In this document: piece after piece, positions 12,401 through 27,400 of the stretch
Layout of the letters: each line of letters opens with the position of its first letter
Numbering within the stretch: the stretch's first letter is position 1
NCBI GenBank assembly: GCA_009741485.1
Contig: CM019237.1
Span: 44,712,228-44,776,227 of the forward strand
DNA from: Malurus cyaneus samueli
Taxonomy: Eukaryota > Chordata > Aves > Passeriformes > Maluridae
Direction: 5' to 3'
Length of the DNA: 64,000 nucleotides
Translations under genes and position numbers: made by a program
The notes under the pieces: model-generated
Seen by the model: the letters and a program-made list of their open reading frames with translations, nothing else
Database searches by the model: none
What the model was told of the DNA's origin: nothing

Positions 12401-15400
12401 ACTTAGGCTTCATGTGTCTGGTTTTCTATTATAGCCTACCTAAACAGAACTTTTTGCCTCTTCCATTTTCTATCTACAGTTTGTTGACCTTAATCTGTTC
12501 TTCATTTGAGTTTAAACAAAACCCCTCACACTATTTTGCCTTTAAAGGAGTTACCCTGAATTGTTTGCTAGTCTGTATGGCAGTTTCCTCCCACAAGCTT
12601 TTAAGAAGATGACAAAGCAGTTTTTACATGCAAGTGCCAAGAGGGTAAGATGTTCACAGTACTGATGTTTCCTTTTACCTCAGATTGGAACCAATCCTTC
12701 CCATAGGCTCATTTTTTTCAAGTAATCCACTTCCTAATTGTACTTCATTTCTTGTTGCCATTTTTTCCTCCCCTCACCTGTTGTGGGTTAAGATTTCTCC
12801 TTTTGTTTCCTTTCTTGGGGAATTTTTCTTTCCCATTTTGTTGCTGTGATACACTGATTGCCAGGACATCCTTTTGATGGGTGGGCGATCGGTAATGACA
12901 ATAGGACCTATGCCCCACCCAAACGATCTTGCTAAGCACTGGGAGGGAGTGTGTGTGTGTGGTGGGGGTAACTTCACTTCCTACCCTGCTTGGCTCAGAG
13001 AAGGAGGTTGACCTGCTACCTGTGAGGGGAGAGCTTGCCTGCCTTTTTCTGCAGAGCCCAGCATCTCTGCTCGTTGGTTCCTTCTTGCTGCACTGTGATC
13101 TTCTGCCCCTGTGCCTTGCCGGGGACCCGCTGAGATTCCAGCTTCAGGGGTGAGCTTTGCTCCATCCCATCTCGCAGCTGCGGGGTTCTGCTTGTGTTTT
13201 TGCTGTTCTGGGGTTTCTTGCTGTCCAGAGGAACACCGAGATCGGCGTTTCCGCTGGGAGTTTGCAGAGGAACTTTTCTCCATCCACCTCTGCCATTTTG
13301 TGTCCATCAATGGCAACGCGGGAGATCTGAGCCAGCCGGGACCTGCAGCACAGCGTCCCCTGCAGCCGCCGGGGAATCATCGCACCCGCCCTGCCCAGTC
13401 GGGAGCCAACAGCGCCCCTGACGATTGTGACTGTAACTGCACCAAAGGGAGGGGGCGTATCTCTGTGTGAGGCTGTCACTGGGTTTGGGACTGGGCTGGT
13501 TGTTGCTATAGTTATTGTTACTTGTTTCACCTTGTTATACATATAAGAAAAAACTGTAATTCCCTTTTATCCATATTCTTGCCTGAAAGCCCATGATTTT
13601 CAAAGCTATAATAATTCGGAGGGAAGGGGGGTCATATCCACCCCTCCAAGGGGGGTCCCTGCCTTCATTGGCAAACACCTGTTTTTCAAACCAAGACATC
13701 ACCATAGAAAGATTGAAGTGTCAGCCTCTGTCTTTATTTTGCATATGAATTTAAAAATATTTCACAATAAAATTCAGACTTTTGGCTTCCTAACAATTTC
13801 AATTTTGGTTCAGGGCTACAGCCTCATGAGAAATCCTTTCAGGATATCTTTTCCCTATCTCTGTATTGTTTTTATCCATGTGTGCTCTGGTCACTTGTCA
13901 CACCTGCATGACTGTTACAGGCATTAAGAGTCTACCGCCATTATATCAGTCCCCTTGTGAGTTTACAGGCATGGCAAACTCAGTTAGCTATATTCCCACT
14001 GAGTCCTCCACTGCTATAGTTCATATTGTTTCTTCCTGTTTTCTGGGATCCCAACTATGAAGGGACAACTTCAATGCAAAAGGAATGTGTTAGGGAAATC
14101 TCATCTATGGAACCACTTCCAGCCTTCCAGTGTGAAATTCTCTGTTGCATGACCTCAATAGTACCAGGGTTGCAAGGGGAACAGAAAAGAATTGCTCAAC
14201 AGTATTTCTGGAACTTTCATTAGTGATGGCACTCTGGAGCTCCTTCTCTTTAGTCACCACAGACACAGGAGACAGCATTCTGTCTTTGAGGACCATGAGC
14301 TGTCTGCACCCTAAACATGTACAAGTCACTCACCTAAAGAAACAGTACTAAGTGACAATGCCTACGAAGGAAACTGGTAAGCCCCTCTTAGTCTGAAATT
14401 CTGTGTTATGACTACTAACTTTTTTTATTTGATATTTTTGGTTTTGGCAAAGAGAAGGGAAGAGAAGATCTTGGTTTGGTCTGTTATTGAATAAGTAAAA
14501 CTAAACAGTGAAAATATACTGATNNNNNNNNNNGGGGGGGTGGTTCTTATTCAAGCAAAAAAGTTAGTCGCAGAGCTTCCATTTCTCTCTGTAGCCAAAT
14601 TCCTCTTTACACTTTTACGACCCTCAGTTTCAGGGCACACTCCATGCTAGGACTCTATGTACTTGACAGGCTTTCATTAGTGGTCCTAGATTTGTACCTG
14701 TGTATCTCTCTGTCTGTGAGCTTTCAGCCACTCGCTTCACCTAATTAATTAGGCTGTTGTCTTCTGTTTGTGAAGTGGGGATTATTAGGCAATGGCAAGC
14801 TGCCACAGAGTCTCTCAAGGAAGACTTGCAGTTTGCCTCTTTTCCAGCTGAAGGTATATAGCAAGGTTTGGAATCGAGACTTCTAACTTAAACTTGCAAA
14901 TTTGTTTTAGACTACAATTTTTATTTTCTGAAACTCATCCTATAGCAACAAAATTACTAGCAATATTCCTGCTAAAAGTCAACAGTTATATATAGATATA
15001 ATGGTATATATGTGGATATTTTAAGATGTGTTACTTAATGGGAAAAGAAAATTTCAAACATACCACATTCGCTGGCTGATTCTCCCACCAACTGAAAGAA
15101 CTGTTGAGCAATTTTCAGATGATCTCTCTGGAAGAAGAATAACAAAGAAATCCAAGATAAGTTTCCAGGTTGATGCTACAATACACAATGAAAATATGCT
15201 CTGGGCAACACCTGGGGAGCAACTAACAGACAAACCAGGGTTGAAGCAAAACCAGAAAAGGTAAATGTGCTACTCTATGTGCCTAGTTAGAGAAGAATGT
15301 TGCACAAAGTAAATGGGGTTTTTGGAAACAGGATAGTGAAGTCAAATTCATCTTGATGAAGACCAGCAACAGAAATTTGCATTTCACTCATTGTGGACTG

Positions 15401-18400
15401 ATTATTGTACAGAAGGAGGTTAAGAGACTTGGAGATCCTGCAATATAAATAAGAAGTGACTGCCTATTTCACTCCATTCCAGTTCTTACAAATCTGTTCA
15501 CATTGTATTGTTGAAGATGGAGACCCTCAGGGGCTTTACTCACCGAGCCTATTTCTTGTCCAAGTGCTGCATTTACCACCCCTTTGAGGATGTACTCCTG
15601 GGAAATATATATTAAAAAGGATCAGAGAAGACATGATGAAGATTTCAGGAGACACATAAAAGCCTACGTGTACATTATTTTCTTCATAAATTCAACTCTA
15701 TCCCAACTGAGTTCAGAAGGTAGCTGGTTACTGTGGTAGTGCTTAAGCACAGTACTAATTTAGCCCCCCAAAATACATTCTACTTGCTAGGCAGTCACTT
15801 CTACTAAATATGTTCGATGCAAAGGGATACTATGTTTTCTGGTAAGTCTACCGGTCAAAGACAATGCACCAGAATGAATATAACAACATCCTTTCATACC
15901 CTTTTCACCATCATAACATCAATAAGTGCACTATCGCTATACTAAAGCACAGATCCCCTTTCAAATATGCACACTGGTTAACCATAACCACTATTATCTA
16001 TGCTGCAAAATCCATAGCATTTCTCATCATAGCATGGCAAAAACGTCAAGAGGTTTCTGCTCTGTGGCCATGTTATTCTACTGAAATTAGAAGAGAAGTT
16101 GAGTACCCTGTAACCTCTAGTATGAAAAATGACTATAGTTTAATTCTTCTCTGAACAAGTTTTTCTCAGCATGTAAGAGACTCTTTTGAGTTACATCCAT
16201 AAACTTGTTTAGTAGGTACGCCTATGTCTTGGGTTGGTTTTGTGCCTATCCTGTATTCCTGTATTCATCGGCTTGTACGCCCAAAAGGCGCTTGTGCCTG
16301 AAGGGGCAGGGGCGGAGCAGGCAGTTTAAAAGCCGGGGCTGCCATGCTGCCGTTTGCTTTTGTAGCTCAGCTCGTGGGCTTTTGAGCTCAGCTCGGCGCA
16401 GCGGGAAGTCCTGCTCCCTTGGTGCAGGAGAGTTACACTGTTGCTGTTTAGCTAGGTCGGGTTTGTTAGCTGGGGCAAACAGCTTTTTTCCCCTGGACTG
16501 CCACCCACCCCCCACTGTGGCTCCTGTGATTCTGCTTCTGGAGCAATTCGGCGGCCAGTGGGGACAAACCGCGCAGCTCCGTCTGGTCCCGGACTCTGGA
16601 AGAAGCCAAGCCTGCGACAGAAAAACACACCGAATCCTCTGTTTCATCCACAGTGAGGAAAAGACTATAATCCAGGTTTTCCCACTGTTGCCCAAGCGCC
16701 ACATGGACTTTCTTCTTTTGTTTCTTTTTTCTCGGGGGATGGGAGCCACGCCATTTTCTCCGCTCCACCTGGCCGGAGCTGTTTGGCGTGAGGGGGCGGT
16801 GTGTGTTCCTGAGTTTTAAATATCTAAGAGTTACTTTTTATGTGTGTCCTGTGGGTACTGTGTTTTGTTAAAAATTACTTTTTTAAACTCTTCACCTTTG
16901 CCTGAACATCTATTTCATATTGGTGGGAAAAATTACCAAACTTTTCACTTCAGAGGAAACATTTACTCTGTAACATTTTTCTCTGAAAACATTGTCTCAA
17001 ACCGAGACAACATGAAAAACCAGGACAACCCTGTCACAGATCTAAACACTGAAGAAGAGAGACATCTTTCAAGAGACCAACAACAGAATGTAAAGAAAAA
17101 ATCTGAGAGTACTAGCCAGGATAGTAAGTAATTGTTTTGCACACCAACTGTCTTACAGATGTCAGATTATTATCCTACAGGCATTGTGACAAAGAAGAAA
17201 TTTGAGAAGTACTCAAGGAGGATTTACAAGTAGTTTTGCAAGTCTTAGCAGGAAGTTCCTTACAATTGTGAGTGAGAAACTGAAAACACAAAGATTCTCA
17301 ATTCAAAATGTGATCAAGAATTATTAGCCAAGTATATTGGGACAACAAAGACTAAAACAGGACCAAGAGCTGCAGAAAACTGTTCAAATAAATTCTGGTA
17401 TATCAAAAAAACCAAGCGTAAAACAACATCAGAAGACACTCCTCACTCCTCAGCACAGAATCACCGGTTCTGTGGTTTTGAGATTTTCCTTTTCCCTCCC
17501 TCTCTCCCTCCATCTAATTCCTCACACAGACCTCATGAAAGATCCCTTTTATGCCCAGCTATGTGACCTTTGGAAAATAAATAGCAAAGAGGAATAAATC
17601 AGAGACTAAAGATGCTGGAACAGACACAGAAGAAAATTGCAGTAGCAGCCAAGGGACACTGCACTTTTCACTCATGGCAGCCAAAGTATAATGGGATTAG
17701 AAAATGCCATTTATTTAAACTGTTTAATCTAATCAAGCTCATTTTTACTGAAATGGCTTCAGGACAAACCATATGAGCATCTGAGCTAGCAATTCTGACA
17801 GAATAAAGCCACCATTGGGCAGACAAGTAGCTGTAGTTGGAAGACGGCTTTTACCTATGCACTAATGGTCCATTCCCCAAAATCAAGGCCGCACACAACA
17901 GAGTTGTATTCTTAGTTGAACCCTGTGGCATGGTAATAAACAGGCTAAGTACTCATATATGCACATATATAATACTTCATGCATGCACATTAAATTTACT
18001 ATTGATGAAGGGATGGAAACACAATAGTTTTAAGAGTGGGAATGGGTCAAGCTGTCCTCCTCAAGATACCGGTTTTGTATGTGGCAGATTTCATATCAGT
18101 TTATAACCGCTGTCTTTATGTGCCATGACATCAGTTTCCAATTACCTGTGGAGCTGTAGGTTCCAGGTCCTTAATCAGGTTATAAGCCTCCTGCACATCA
18201 TCTGAAATGCCAGAGATTAGAATACATGACAACTCATAGCAGACTGCATTAGAACAAGTCACTCATCCCCTACAACATTACCCAAAAGTCATAGACTAAG
18301 AAATAAACCATTTAGACAGGAGGAGAAAGGTAACTGTAAATCACTGTGAATTTCTATCACAATGGTGATAGTTTTCTAGAACACAAATAACAAATGCAGA

Positions 18401-21400
18401 GTGAGTAATAGCTTCTTTATTACTGTAATTTTCCCAGTAGAGATGATTTGGCCCCTTTGCTCATAATCCAGTGGCTGCCTTCTCAACAGCACAAGGTCAG
18501 AATAAGAAATCCATCATCTTACTGTATTTTGTTTCTCATATTTATTTACCTCTCAAAGACAATAGGGGAACATGCCTACCCTTATCAGAAACCTTTTTAG
18601 TTTTGGAGAGAGAGTTGTAATTAGAAGTAGGAATTTCTCACTTACTTAACCAATGCTGTTACCCTAGGAAGACTTAAAAATGGAAACTTAGCTCAGCCAG
18701 AAAAGAGGTTTTAGTCTGAATTCCCCTCGACCCTCTTTGTCAGTGAAGAGCAGAACCTAACTAATGAAAATTACTGCAAGGTTAACAGCATACGAGTAAA
18801 CAAGACTGAATTTTGACTGATGCATGAGATGCACTTTCTTTCCATGTAAGCAGAACTTAATTTGAAACATATGTTGTTATCAACAATATTATTATGCAAG
18901 ATAATTGGTAACAGTACCACTATTGCCTATAGTGACATTGGCAATAATAATACTGGACAGAAAGGTGGCTGGGGAGAGCAGACATGCATTTACCAATGTC
19001 AAAATGTACTCACTAATTCAAGGTGTAACTGGTTGTGTGGATAAGGAGATGGTAGTTTCTGCTGTGTATCTTGATGTTCAGCAATGTCTTTGATATGGTC
19101 TCTCATACAAACTTGGAAGATAGGCCTGGCTAAGACTATAAGGGGATGGAAAACTGGCTGGACTACTAAAGGACAGTGATCAGGTGTACAAAATCCAACA
19201 GGAAGCTCATCACTAATCAAATGCCCCAGAGACTGATGCTGTTTAATAACTTATTTTTATTAATGATCCAGATGATAGGATAGAGTATTCTGAGCAAGTT
19301 TGCAATACAAGATTGTGAAGGAAGCTCTCAGATATTGAGAAGCTGCTCAGGAGGCTGAAAAAAAATGGGCTGAACGAAATCTGATGTTCAGTGAAGGTAA
19401 AATGCAAGTCCTGCATCTTGCCTGGTTTGAAGCATGCCTGAGCAAGTCAAGTGGGAAGTAGACTGGCTAAAGGGCAATCTGGCAGAAGTGCAGCCTAGTA
19501 GCAAAGGAGGCCAACTGCACACTGGATCATAGTAGCATGAATGGAGCCATCACGGCATGGAAAGGACTTCTTTATTTGCACTTGTGAGACTGCACTTGGA
19601 GTACTGTGTCCAGTTTTGGGATCCTTCAATCAAGACAGACATTGAAACACTCAAGTGAGCCCACCTGAGGGCTACTAAGGCAGGAAGGGGATTGAGGAGA
19701 AACTGAGAGAACTACACTTGCTTAGCTTTCAGAGAAGAAAGGATCTCAAGCAAGATCTTATCACTGTCTACAATTAACTGATAGGAGGGTACAGAGTAGG
19801 TGGAGAAGGTTCCACAGAGTGAAATGAGTGGCAGTGGACAAAAGGCAGAATAGAGGAATTTCTGACTGTATGCTTGTCTGGAAAAAGCTTTAAGTGACCT
19901 GATCTAACTGGACCTTGAATCACACAGCCAGTCAGCCCACTACTGAATAAAAGAACACAATGGGAAAACAAGGAATAGCTCTGAAAAACTCAGATATAAT
20001 TCAAAGAAACTGGCAAAGAATGGAGATGTACAAGTGGAAAGTCCTTACCAACTGATTCTGGCTACCTACCTGCATTCTTTGAGAACTGTAAAGTAGATTT
20101 TAATGGAATATCTTATTCACAGCCACTTTGACTTATATTTTGTTTGTGCTGTATTTACAGAAATGGTTGCCCTCGCCTTCACAGGACATATGCCTTACAT
20201 CCTCACATATTCACTAGAAACGAACACCACCATCCCCAAAGCCATCTCCTGCAAGGAAAGAACCTCCATTACTCTGCTTAAGTAGACTTCTTTTGACTGC
20301 ACAATATTAAAGCTCTTCTTTGCAAGCCATGTCAACTTTTACTTCACTACTTTCCAGAGGAACAGAAAGTGAAATAAATTACATTTTACTGCAAAGGAAA
20401 AAAGCATCAAATAAGTTGAGATAAGATAAATGAATGTTATCCCTGAAGCTATGAAAGAGCCAGAAGAAGGTGTATTTACCTTGCTGGAGATAGTAAATCA
20501 CAAGATTCAGTCTTGCCTCAGGAATAACATCAACCAGAGGAGGTAGGACTTGCAAAGCCCCTTCTCCTCCTCGGAAAACCACCTGCAGAGAAAAACAGCA
20601 TACTGATAACCATGTATAAGAATCCTTTCTATGATATGTTAATTCAAGGAAATTAATCCTTAAAATCCTATATAAACAGTAGGAAAAGGTCAACGGCTCT
20701 GGCATTGGCATAATTCCTGCGTTAATAAAGCCATAGAATTACAACGTGTGACAATCTTTATTCTGAAGAATATAAGTGTTTAATCCATACATAAAGAATA
20801 ATTTATTTACACTTTTAGCAGCTCAAAATAGTGACAGATTATATATCAAAGATTTTAAAGAAAAATATAGTCTGAGTAAAGGGAACACATACAAAATTAC
20901 AAACTGCTTATGATGCTTTCATATGAAAAAGATAACAACTCTGTATTTATTTAGAATGACACAGGATCCTAAAATGATCAGAAGCAGTTGATTGTACTCC
21001 CGTTTCACATGACAGTTCCTCCAACAAGATCTAATGTACTTATTCAATAAAGCCCTGGCAAAAATACCAACATCCAAAATAAACAATGCTAACTTACAAA
21101 CATTCAGTTTGAAAGCAGTTTTAACTCTTGGGGAAAGACGTGTTAGCTTGTTATGACTGCTCTTGAAAAATGACAAAGCAAGCAACTGAGCAGTTAAATC
21201 TGTGGTTACCAGTTGTTCACCAAAATAATAACACCACTGAAAGGAAAATTAACCATTAGTTACTCTTTGTGACTCTTTTACTGCAGAACGCATAAATATT
21301 TTGGTTTTATGAGCATCTTTTTTCCTAGAATGCCTTGCTTAGTAGTTTTTAGACAAAGGCTGCTTTCATGAGCTATCTTTATGTCACTCATATTGTTCTG

Positions 21401-24400
21401 GTGCTACACAGAGTCCAGGGTCATCCTGACTTGTTTCTACAGTATCTTTATTGAGTGGGCTCCACAAAATATCTTGCAAAGGTATTCTTACACAACATGT
21501 ATTATTTTAACATGCCTTCAGGGCTAAAAGCAACAACATTATTATTCTCCTGACACATTCTCAAACTGTCAGGGAAAAATTCCAGGAAAAAAAAATCCAC
21601 TTGATGGCACGTTCTTTATACTGGTAGGATTCCTGCAATGAGACTTACATGGTAGGAGAGACTCAACTAAATCTGCAATTACCAAAATGTTCCATTTTAC
21701 AAACCATCATGAAAAGCTCTACAAATGAGTGCAGTTTATATTAAATCCCAGAAATGTATTACTTACTAGATTGTGCTTAATGAGCTCCTTGCCAAACTCA
21801 AACGACGATGAGGCACTGTCTGTCAAGTTCTTGAGCTCTGCCTGGAATTATATACATTCCAAAATTTTAACATAAAACCATAAAAGCACAGAAGCCTAAG
21901 TGGAGTTTCAAATGAGCTTCAAAGCTGACAAGAAGACATCTCCACTGGTGTTGGATGACTAGATTTTGTGTTCCCATTTCTATGTAATTATTTTAGCAAC
22001 TGGATAATACATATAAACACAACATCAAAAGGATACTGGGAAAATGGCAAGACCACTGTGCACATGTGTGGACACATGGGTGAATACCAGGGAAACTGAA
22101 AGAGGTGACATTCCTAAAAGGACACAGTGACAAGGTTGTCTTCTACCAGCAAGGAGAAAGCCACGTGGCTCCGTCTCGTCCGGGATTCCGGAAGAAGCCA
22201 AGCCGGCAACAAAAACACACACCGAACCCTCTGTTCCATCCACAGTGAAGAAAAGACTATAATCCAGGTTCTTTTTGCCACTGTTACAGGAGATGCCACT
22301 GGATTTCTCTTTTTGTTTCTTTTTCCTGGGGACGGGAGCTGCCATCTTTTTCTCCATACCACCACGTGGTGAGCAGGAGGGGGCAGCAGGCATTCCTGGA
22401 CTTTAAAATGTCTAACAGTTACTTTTTATCTGTATCCTGTAGACACTATGTTTTGTTAATAAACTACTTTTTTCCTCTTCACTTTTTGCCCGGCACCTAT
22501 TTCATACTAGTGGGAAAAAATTATCAAATTTTTTCACTTCAGAGAGAACATTTACTCTGTGATGTTTTTCTCTGAAAACATTATCTCAAACTGAGATAGG
22601 GTTTACAAAGGTAAAGGCCATTATCAACATTACTGATTAAGACAGATACAAAGGAAAAGAAACATGTATGGAATCTTAAACTAAACATGAGTTGAATGAG
22701 TGTCCAATAGATACCTCTGCAGCCTTCCCATTGTAAAGTCGGAAATGGTTACAAGCCTTAAGGTTAAGAGCAATGGTGCTGTCAGGAACTTGCTGAAGAT
22801 AAACAGCTAGCACTTCCTGTGACACATCATAGTAATCCAGTTTGTAATAGCACAGGGCCACATATACATTCAGAGCCAGGTATTCTCTGCAGGAAAGAGG
22901 ATTAAAGAGAACCTTTAAAGCCCATCAGATAGTTGAACATTTCCCACTACAGTGCATCTAAATCAGTAAATAAAAAGAAAACTCTCCTGTCTGTACATAT
23001 CTTACAAGCACATGAAAACTGGGATTTCTAAGAAGTGCTTAGAACTTCTCTAGATTGTTAGCAAAGACAGATTCACAGTATTTTTTTTTTCCATGGCAGC
23101 TACTGCAGCTTCTAAGAATTACCAACAAAACTTTCGGTTTGCAAATCTGGGAAATGGTGGCAACTTCACACCAAGGAAACATGTAGAACATGAGCACTGT
23201 AATTGGTCTGGCAGATCATGATTTTCTAAGCAATAAATTCAAAGATACCTAATACGAACATAAAAGTTTGTACAGAGTACAATTATTTTTAAAAATCCTT
23301 GCAATTGCAAGCAATCAAGCCAGAATAATTAGACACAGAAAAGAGATAAGCATTTGTGAAAACTGTAAGTAAAAGGATAATTGTTATGAAGGTTACTCAT
23401 TTAGATTTGACTGATTGTTTCTGCAGGACTTGGAGGTTAAAATCTCTTCCCCAAGCATTACATGATACATGCATTATGATGGATTTCTCTGAAACATTCA
23501 AGAGGAGACACTGCCAAAAGATAGCGGTATTCTGGGACAGCAGTTTCTATTTTACTAAAAATACTTCCAGCCACTTAAGAATTCAATTTGTTCCTTGTTA
23601 AATTCTGAACTAAAAATTTGCAGAACATGGCAGAAAAACCCATCAACTGGTGTCACAGAGGATGAACGGAAAAAAGAAAGACTTTTAGACTGTAAGGAAT
23701 GCAGGGAACTCTATAAAAAAACCCAAGAACTGAACTCTTCTTAGAAAGCCTAAGATGTGAAGGAGAACTCAGTAATTCAAGCAAGGGTCACAAGACTGGA
23801 CATTAGAGGGGAACAAATAAAAAAGAAAAAAGCAGGTAAATAACCATGCATCACTTCAGAACAAATATGTAACAAAGTAAAAATTATATCAGAATGAATT
23901 ACACAATTTCACTAAAAGAAAACAACAGAGAGCAAATTTCTTTTTTAAACATGGGGTTTTCAATAATAGTTTGAATGAACAAAATTGAGGAGCTGCAATT
24001 GGTGCACATTCTGTGATGTGAAAGGGACATAGAAAAACCTCAGAAACCAATCAACTATTTGTAATTTTTTAAATAGCAACAATAACATAGATGCTACAAT
24101 AGGGTTTAGACATGCGCACCGATTATCCACCAGAATGCGTTTGTAGATATCAATAGCTTCTTGGTAGTGGGACCGCATGTAGTGGATAGACGCCAGGCTA
24201 AGCTGATCCTCTGTAATATCTTGCAGATTTTGGTGAGAGCTCATCAGTTTCTTTTCATCACTGAACTAAAAAGAGTGTGACACATTCTCAGAAGAGTTCA
24301 GCAAGAAAAACATTTCAATTAACCAGGTTAGTTATGTCCTTGCTGCTAAACATCAGTTTTAATATTAAACATCTGGAAAATTTCTGTTACTTTAATTTGA

Positions 24401-27400
24401 CCAGTGTAGGCATTAAAAATTAAAGAGGCAGATCAGTTCAAACTGGATAAATACTAGGCTAAAACTAAGTACACATTTTTCCTTTAAGGTGTGATTTAGA
24501 TATAATTATATGTCACGTGCTTTCATGGATAAGAGGGAAAAAGCTGAATTAATTATTTCACAAACAGAATTTCGCAACACAAAATTTCACTGTGATTACT
24601 CAAGCCAGCAAAAATTTGCTGTTTGTAGATCTAAATCTAATGTCTCACAGATAGCAGAAAAACACAAGACTTGCCAACACACAAGCCCTAATTTTCACAA
24701 GTCTTCTTTACAGCACTAACAAATTCACTTTAACCACCCTCCAGTTTCCAGTTTCTTTAATTAAACTATTTCTTTTTAAAAGTATTGCTAAATAGCACAT
24801 AAAACACACACACAGAAGGCTAAAAATAAAGAACAGAGTTAAACATACCTGTTATATTTGTATTACAATAGTGAAGTTAAGGCTATTTACCTAATCCATC
24901 TCCTCCAATCACTTATTCCACTGCTTTCCTTTGCTGCTTTTGCTGATTCAACAGTAATTATGAATTTCTCTAAGACACAAATTATAACACTATGTATTTT
25001 TCTACCTATCTGCTAGTCTTCTTTGAACCCTTTTCCTCCCTCTTTAAGCCAGTCACAAAATGATACTCAAGTTAAAAGACAAGGTAAGTTGCTTAACAGA
25101 ACTGAAGGCAATGTGCCTCATAGTTTTGGTAAAACCTTTTCTTTCCAGTGACTAACTAGATAAAGAGAAGCCATGTAATTTCTAGTTCATCACAGACATC
25201 TGTAAGTGCCAATGCCACTGTAGAAATGGTTTCAGACTCCTCTCTTAAAATTAACAGATATTGAAGTAAAGAAAATCTGACATCAAAGCTAAGATTCAGA
25301 ATTTATACTTCATTTTAAGTCAGTATCTTTAGTAACAGAATACTTGTCAAGTATTCTGTATAGGATGGTACAAAACCTAATTCAAGGGAAGATAGCTATG
25401 TGTGGTAAGTGAAATAAGCACTTAATTGTTGTTTAAATTAAAGTAAATTTTATGCTATTAACAATATTACATCCTGGATACTGAACTACTTAGGAGGATC
25501 ACTAATAGCATATACACCATTTTGGTCCAATTGCTACGAGACCTGCAAGTTAGGAAAACTTGGTACATTAAGAAAAAAAATAAAATAGTGGTTTCTACAT
25601 TTCTGATTCTATTAAGGTTTCATGCTCCTCATGCTCAAAAATACCATTATGTTCTTATTGTATGACTTATGTGAAGCGTAATGCCTTAAAAACATATTGA
25701 GGGCATCATTCTGAGATCATGTTTTCACACTTGCTTTATCCTCCACATTTTAATAGAGTAGGGAGGTTATGAAAAATGTTTCTTCTTCTGCCATCACAGA
25801 CATTTTAATTATTCTGCCAGGTTGCCAGCATAAATTACACATTACCAAATTGAAAAGCAAACAAACAAAGCAGGAACGAAGAAAGACATTGTACCTTATG
25901 TGCCAGGTGAAAGAGCAAACGGTTCTGGAGACCACTCTTAGGTGCTGAAAGGGAAATTCAGTAAGTACTGCAGTAAAGAACTACTCAGCGTATCTATATT
26001 TTTAACTCTCTTTCTCAACAGACATGAATGCACTCGTATTACTTCATTAACTAGCCCAAGTACAGTTCTTTGCTAAGAGCCCTTTGCAGGTCATGCCTTT
26101 GGGCAAGTTCTACCAATTGTAGAGTTTAGAGGTCTTCCTCATTGCCGTCTTCATTTCCTGACTATTTATTTTGAAATCCCGGTTGAAAATAATTTTTCAT
26201 TGGCCTCTATCTTCCATGAGCCTTAAAATTCCTATGAATTGCACTATCATTTCCCTGCAGTGATTTCTGGATAATTTCTGGAGGTTCTTTTTGTGACAGA
26301 CAAGCACAGCACCTTTTCAAAATAAAAAACAGCAACAGATAAACTCAAGGCCCCTTCTACAATGTGTCACACTCGCAGTAAGTTGTGATTTACAATTCCA
26401 GGAATCTTTTCAACTTCTAGTGTATTGAAAAACCCAGTGCTGCTACCATTTTGTTAGGCATACACATTACGTTAGACTTCTAATATTTCTTCTGTCTTTA
26501 GGAATGAAAGGAACATGAGAGAATTGTATGGCCAGAGCACATACGATTCAAACTTATAAAAGATGGCAAGAAATTTAAGGGAGATATCTCCTTTCTAGAG
26601 CTAGTAAAGTTAATGAAATTTCTTGCTCTAGCAGGATTAGAGATTCCATTGAACTCACTCCATTTGACACAAATTGTTAACTGCAGAGTTTTAAGTCACT
26701 CGAGTCTTTTGCCTTCACCAAGGGTGACAAACGTCCTTGTCAAACAAGGAGCTAGTAATTTCTCTTGCAAGCAATCTTCAAAAAAGCCTTCCCTTGTTTC
26801 CTGTACTTTTCCTAGCCTAATGAGCACTCTCATTCTTGCTCAGACCAACCAGCTGGCAAACCATGTTCCACAGAAAGGGGTATACGGAATTTTTATAAAA
26901 AGCAGAATTACTTACTGTGTTTATAAGACCACAAAAGTGCAGAGTTAGCAAAGCAATAGCCTGTAACACAAGGCTGTAATTCTTCTGACATCCTAAACCA
27001 TGAAAGAGGGCTCAAACCACCAATTCCTCTTCCCTACCACCCCCTGAAGATGGAATTTGGGTTTTTTAAGCAATTTGGAATGAGATTTCCAGATTTCCTA
27101 TTGTTTTTCCACACAGTAAGTAAACTTCATAACACAGAGGACAGTGCCAAAATCCAGGCCATTCTGATCAGATTGGCAGTGCAAGGCTGTACACCTACTT
27201 CTAATAAGTACAGCAACTATTTCTTCCTTTTTTTCCTCACCAAGTTGTGTTATTTAACCAAGTTCCTAGAAAAATAAAGACAGTGAATTGTGTCTTTAAA
27301 GAGCTGCTAGAACAGAACTCCAAACTAAAAGGTGGTATGAGAGCATTCTCACAAAACCACAACATCTTGTAAGATACTTTTAACAGAGCATCAAGTTGTT

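Larger units (their letters stand above)
9122..15063 (-). other. TTC26: TTC26 intron 12 (5.9 kb)
   Basis: Contains the family 4 LTR (9,894), the old CR1-like remnant (about 11.1-12.0 kb), the family 1 LTR copy A (12,779) and the N gap (14,524). Other parts are unassigned. Confidence 0.8.

Noticed and set aside
13111..13542. Open frames of 119 and 132 residues
   Set aside because: They lie inside LTR copy A; this is GC-rich repeat sequence, not a gene.
16205..16819. 204-residue open frame on the plus strand
   Set aside because: It lies within the family 2 LTR and shows no protein-family features; a second copy of the DNA at 22,161 breaks the frame.
16225..22598. Full provirus between the two family 2 LTR copies
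   Set aside because: The interval holds TTC26 exons 8-10 and a CR1 remnant, with no gag, pol or env sequence.
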